Below, piece after piece: positions 5,873 to 7,883 of a stretch of 7,883 nucleotides of DNA (its first letter is position 1; each line of letters begins with the position of its first letter). Below the pieces are notes generated by a model. The model made no database searches and was not told the origin of the DNA. It saw only the letters and a list, made by a program, of their open reading frames with translations. The position numbers and the translations under genes are program-made. This DNA is from Spirochaetales bacterium. GTDB lineage: Bacteria; Spirochaetota; Spirochaetia; SZUA-6. The stretch covers positions 1-7,883 of the forward strand of contig QILZ01000131.1 of the NCBI GenBank assembly GCA_003233545.1. Reading direction: 5' to 3'.

Positions 5873-6631
5873 ATGGATAATATTGTTTTACAGGTAAAAA
5901 ATTTAAATGTTTACTACGGCAGCAAGAAAGTTGTCAGTAATCTGAATATTGAGATTTTCAGGAATTATATTACAGCGGTAATGGGACCTTCCGGGTGCGG
6001 TAAAACCACTTTTATAAGAACCCTTAACAGGATGCATGAATTTACACCGAATGCTAAGGCAGAAGGCAGTATTATTTTAAACGGACAGGTGCTCGATAAA
6101 ATGGATCCGATACTCGTGCGGAGAAGAATAGGAATGGTTTTTCAGAAGCCGAATCCTTTTCCGACAATGAACATCCATGATAATGTTATAGCAGGATATA
6201 TATTAAACGGGATCAGAATGAAAAAATCCGACTTAAATGCTATTGTCGAAGACTGTTTAACTAAAGCAGGCTTATGGGAGGAAGTTAAAGATGATCTGTA
6301 TAAAAAAGGAACCTTCTTATCCGGAGGTCAGCAGCAAAGATTGTGTATAGCAAGGGCGCTTGCCATGCAGCCTGATATTTTACTTCTCGATGAACCGACA
6401 TCGGCCTTAGATCCGATTGCAACGGCGCACATAGAAGAATTAATTGTCGAATTAAAAAAAGACGTTACAATATTGCTTGTTACACACAACATTGCCCAGG
6501 CCGGCCGGGTATCCGATTATGTTACATTCATGTACTTGGGAGAGTTGATCGAATACGGTACTGCCGAACAAATGTTTACAGCACCTGAAAATGAAAAAAC
6601 AAATAAGTTTTTAACCGGAGCTATCGGGTAG
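5873..6631 (+). CDS. pstB: Phosphate ABC transporter ATPase PstB
   Basis: The cytoplasmic ATPase that powers phosphate import; 252 residues, typical of the family. Seen: a Walker A loop GPSGCGKT (38-45, Lys44 binding ATP phosphates) and the PstB-specific 'RTLNRMHE' after it. The Q-loop Gln91 sits in 'GMVFQKPNPFP', and the ABC signature LSGGQ is at 149-153, followed by 'QQRLCIARALA'. Walker B is ILLLDE with Glu174 as catalytic base, the D-loop 'SALD' is at 177-180, and the switch His205 is in 'VTHN'. All catalytic residues are present. AAGGAAGAG (5862-5870) lies just before the ATG. The spacer upstream resembles the one ahead of pstA (both ATCGAA, then A-rich, then GGAAGAG). Confidence 0.97.
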   Translation: MDNIVLQVKNLNVYYGSKKVVSNLNIEIFRNYITAVMGPSGCGKTTFIRTLNRMHEFTPNAKAEGSIILNGQVLDKMDPILVRRRIGMVFQKPNPFPTMNIHDNVIAGYILNGIRMKKSDLNAIVEDCLTKAGLWEEVKDDLYKKGTFLSGGQQQRLCIARALAMQPDILLLDEPTSALDPIATAHIEELIVELKKDVTILLVTHNIAQAGRVSDYVTFMYLGELIEYGTAEQMFTAPENEKTNKFLTGAIG

Positions 6632-6635
6632 TTCT

Positions 6636-6658
6636 CTGTTTTAACCGGGAAAAAACAG
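6636..6658 (+). promoter_or_regulatory. Small inverted repeat ending in the phoU ribosome site
   Basis: CTGTTTT (6636-6642) can pair with AAAACAG (6652-6658) across a 9-base loop. The right arm includes the first two bases of AGGAGG (6657-6662), the phoU ribosome site. It could tune phoU translation. It is AT-rich and short, so its stability is doubtful. Confidence 0.25.
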
Positions 6659-6668
6659 GAGGAAAATA

Positions 6669-7325
6669 ATGCTTAAAGAGAATATCAAACTATTAAGGAA
6701 AGATTTTATAAGCTACACCATACTTATAGACAGGATGATCAGCGAATCTGCGAGAGGAGTTCTCGGGAACAGTGAAAACCTAATGAAAAATGTCATAGAA
6801 AACCTGGAGAAAGAGGCCAACGAAGAAGAGCTTATTATAGAGGAAAAATGCATCAATATTATTGCAAAGTACGAGCCCAAAGCTGCGGATTTACGGCTCG
6901 TACTGATGATTTTTAAAATCAACAACGATCTGGAACGCATTGCCGATCATACGGTAAACATAGCGGAAAGCGGGCTTTACCTTGTTAAGAAGAATTTTAC
7001 CCTCTATCCCGAAAGTTTTCCCCTTCTTGTTAAGAATGTCTCGCGTATGTACCATGACAGTATAGATTCGTTTTTACAATCGGATTCGGCGCTTGCGGAA
7101 GATGTACTAAAAAAGGATTCGACCGTTGACAGGCTGGAATATCTTATGGTGGGCAAAATTATAAGACATCTTCAGGGCAAAGAAGACAGGGTAAAGGAAT
7201 ATATAAATCTGGAACGCATAGTAAGGAATTATGAACGCATTGCCGATCTTGCAACAAATATATGCGAGGACGTTATCTATATTGACAAAGCAAAGGTTGT
7301 AAAGCATCATAAAGACGAAAGCTGA
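6669..7325 (+). CDS. phoU: Phosphate transport regulator PhoU
   Basis: PhoU is a cytoplasmic helical-bundle protein that links the Pst transporter to the PhoR sensor kinase and keeps the Pho response off when phosphate is plentiful. At 218 residues it has the standard two-repeat form. Seen: each repeat carries the metal-binding pattern E-x-x-x-D-x-x-x-N. The first is in 'NNDLERIADHTVNIAE' (85-100, with Glu89, Asp93, Asn97); the second is in 'RNYERIADLATNICEDV' (186-202, with Glu189, Asp193, Asn197). 'KYEPKAADLRLVLMIFKI' (67-84) is the conserved helix before the first motif. AGGAGG at 6657-6662 sets the start. The gene begins 37 bases after pstB and ends 29 bases before the response regulator, so all are probably one transcript. 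Confidence 0.95.
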   Translation: MLKENIKLLRKDFISYTILIDRMISESARGVLGNSENLMKNVIENLEKEANEEELIIEEKCINIIAKYEPKAADLRLVLMIFKINNDLERIADHTVNIAESGLYLVKKNFTLYPESFPLLVKNVSRMYHDSIDSFLQSDSALAEDVLKKDSTVDRLEYLMVGKIIRHLQGKEDRVKEYINLERIVRNYERIADLATNICEDVIYIDKAKVVKHHKDES

Positions 7326-7341
7326 TATTTCCCTTTTATCC

Positions 7342-7347
7342 GAGGAA
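7342..7347 (+). promoter_or_regulatory. Ribosome site deciding the TTG start of the response regulator
   Basis: GAGGAA lies 7 bases before TTG at 7355-7357. No ATG or GTG is available at the correct distance, and the receiver domain's 'KKKIIIIEDE' opening follows directly, so TTG is the likely start codon. Confidence 0.6.
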
Positions 7348-7354
7348 TCATTAT

Positions 7355-7883
7355 TTGAAAAAAAAAATAATTATAATAGAAGATGAACAGGACATCATAG
7401 ATCTTGTTAAGTACAACATGAAACGTGAAGGTTATATTGTAAATGCAGCCTATACCGGAGAAGAAGGGCTTAAGAAAATAACGAGCGAAAACCCGGATGC
7501 CGTTATTCTGGATATTATGCTCGACGATATGAACGGGCTCGAAATATGCAGAAGGTTAAAAACGTCGGAGAAAACAAAAACCATTCCGGTTGTAATGCTT
7601 ACTGCGAAAAGCGAAGATATCGATATTATAACAGGCCTGGAGGTCGGAGCGGACGATTATATCACAAAACCATTCAGCCCCCGTATTTTAATAGCGAGGA
7701 TCCGTGCGCTTTTAAGACGTTCCGAAGTACAGAAGCATGATAGTGAGTCAAATAATATTACTGTCCACGGTATAACTATTATTCCGGATAAATACGAGGT
7801 GTACTGCGGCAGCAAAATTATACCGCTGTCCATAACGGAGTTTAATATTTTACATTTACTCGCTATTAATCCGGGCCAGGTTT
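7355..7883 (+). CDS. phoB: OmpR/PhoB-family response regulator, cut by the window edge
   Basis: I translated this by hand; 176 codons are visible and the 3' end lies beyond the window. Seen: a complete receiver domain (about 1-122) with the acidic pair Glu9-Asp10, phospho-acceptor Asp53 in 'VILDIML', switch Thr83 in 'VMLTAK' and Lys105 in 'TKPFSP'. After a linker, a winged-helix DNA-binding domain of the OmpR/PhoB type begins near 134 ('NITVHGITI', then 'IPLSITEFNILHLLA'); its recognition helix is off the edge. In this context (pstSCAB-phoU) it should be the phosphate-starvation regulator, called PhoB or PhoP depending on lineage, and a PhoR histidine kinase gene would be expected next. The probable target is the 11-base repeat array ahead of pstS. 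The gene name rests mainly on context, since receiver domains of this family look alike. Confidence 0.85.
   Translation, partial: MKKKIIIIEDEQDIIDLVKYNMKREGYIVNAAYTGEEGLKKITSENPDAVILDIMLDDMNGLEICRRLKTSEKTKTIPVVMLTAKSEDIDIITGLEVGADDYITKPFSPRILIARIRALLRRSEVQKHDSESNNITVHGITIIPDKYEVYCGSKIIPLSITEFNILHLLAINPGQV

Noticed and set aside
7546..7740. Plus-strand open frame of 64 codons
   Set aside because: It is out of frame within the response regulator receiver domain, which shows all conserved residues.

Overview
The window is an ordinary-looking bacterial chromosomal segment of low to moderate GC. Its core is a complete phosphate-specific transport (Pst) operon with its regulators. No mobile element, tRNA, rRNA or CRISPR array was seen. 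The host is uncertain. The AT-rich intergenic DNA, strong AGGAGG-type ribosome sites, a PstS with a plain Sec signal followed by 'AAGQGE', a stand-alone corrinoid protein and a bc-type cytochrome b together suggest an anaerobic or facultative environmental bacterium. A spirochaete is my best guess, on weak evidence.

Layout. (1) Positions 1-682, minus strand: a two-gene start of a respiratory operon. A small exported single-pass membrane protein overlaps by ATGA the N-terminal part of a cytochrome b, which runs off the left edge. A good promoter with a C6-T-G4 palindrome in its spacer lies at 700-729. (2) 683-922: a 240-base AT-rich divergent intergenic region holding that promoter and, for the plus strand, three phased TTNNCAT repeats. 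(3) 923-1564, plus strand: a single corrinoid (B12-binding) protein of the MtbC/MttC type with no methyltransferase beside it. (4) 1611-2636, minus strand: a PfkB/ribokinase-family sugar kinase, convergent with the corrinoid gene. (5) 2637-2843: a second AT-rich divergent region with a clear Pho-box-like array, at least three TTAACA/CTAACA units spaced exactly 11 bases. (6) 2844-7883, plus strand: pstS, pstC, pstA, pstB, phoU and an OmpR/PhoB-family response regulator cut by the right edge. No gene-free stretch exceeds 300 bases.

How the genes work together. PstS captures periplasmic phosphate and PstC/PstA form the channel. PstB supplies ATP hydrolysis, and PhoU couples transporter state to a PhoR-type kinase that is expected just beyond the window. 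The response regulator would bind the Pho-box repeats ahead of pstS, closing the loop. A perfect 13-bp hairpin between the pstS stop and the transmembrane part of pstC probably allows much more PstS than PstC/A/B to be made. It also coincides with an unclear pstC start.

No convincing wholly new system was found. The most interesting loose ends are the orphan corrinoid protein with its phased upstream repeats, the pstS-pstC hairpin, and the small histidine-containing protein heading a cytochrome b operon.
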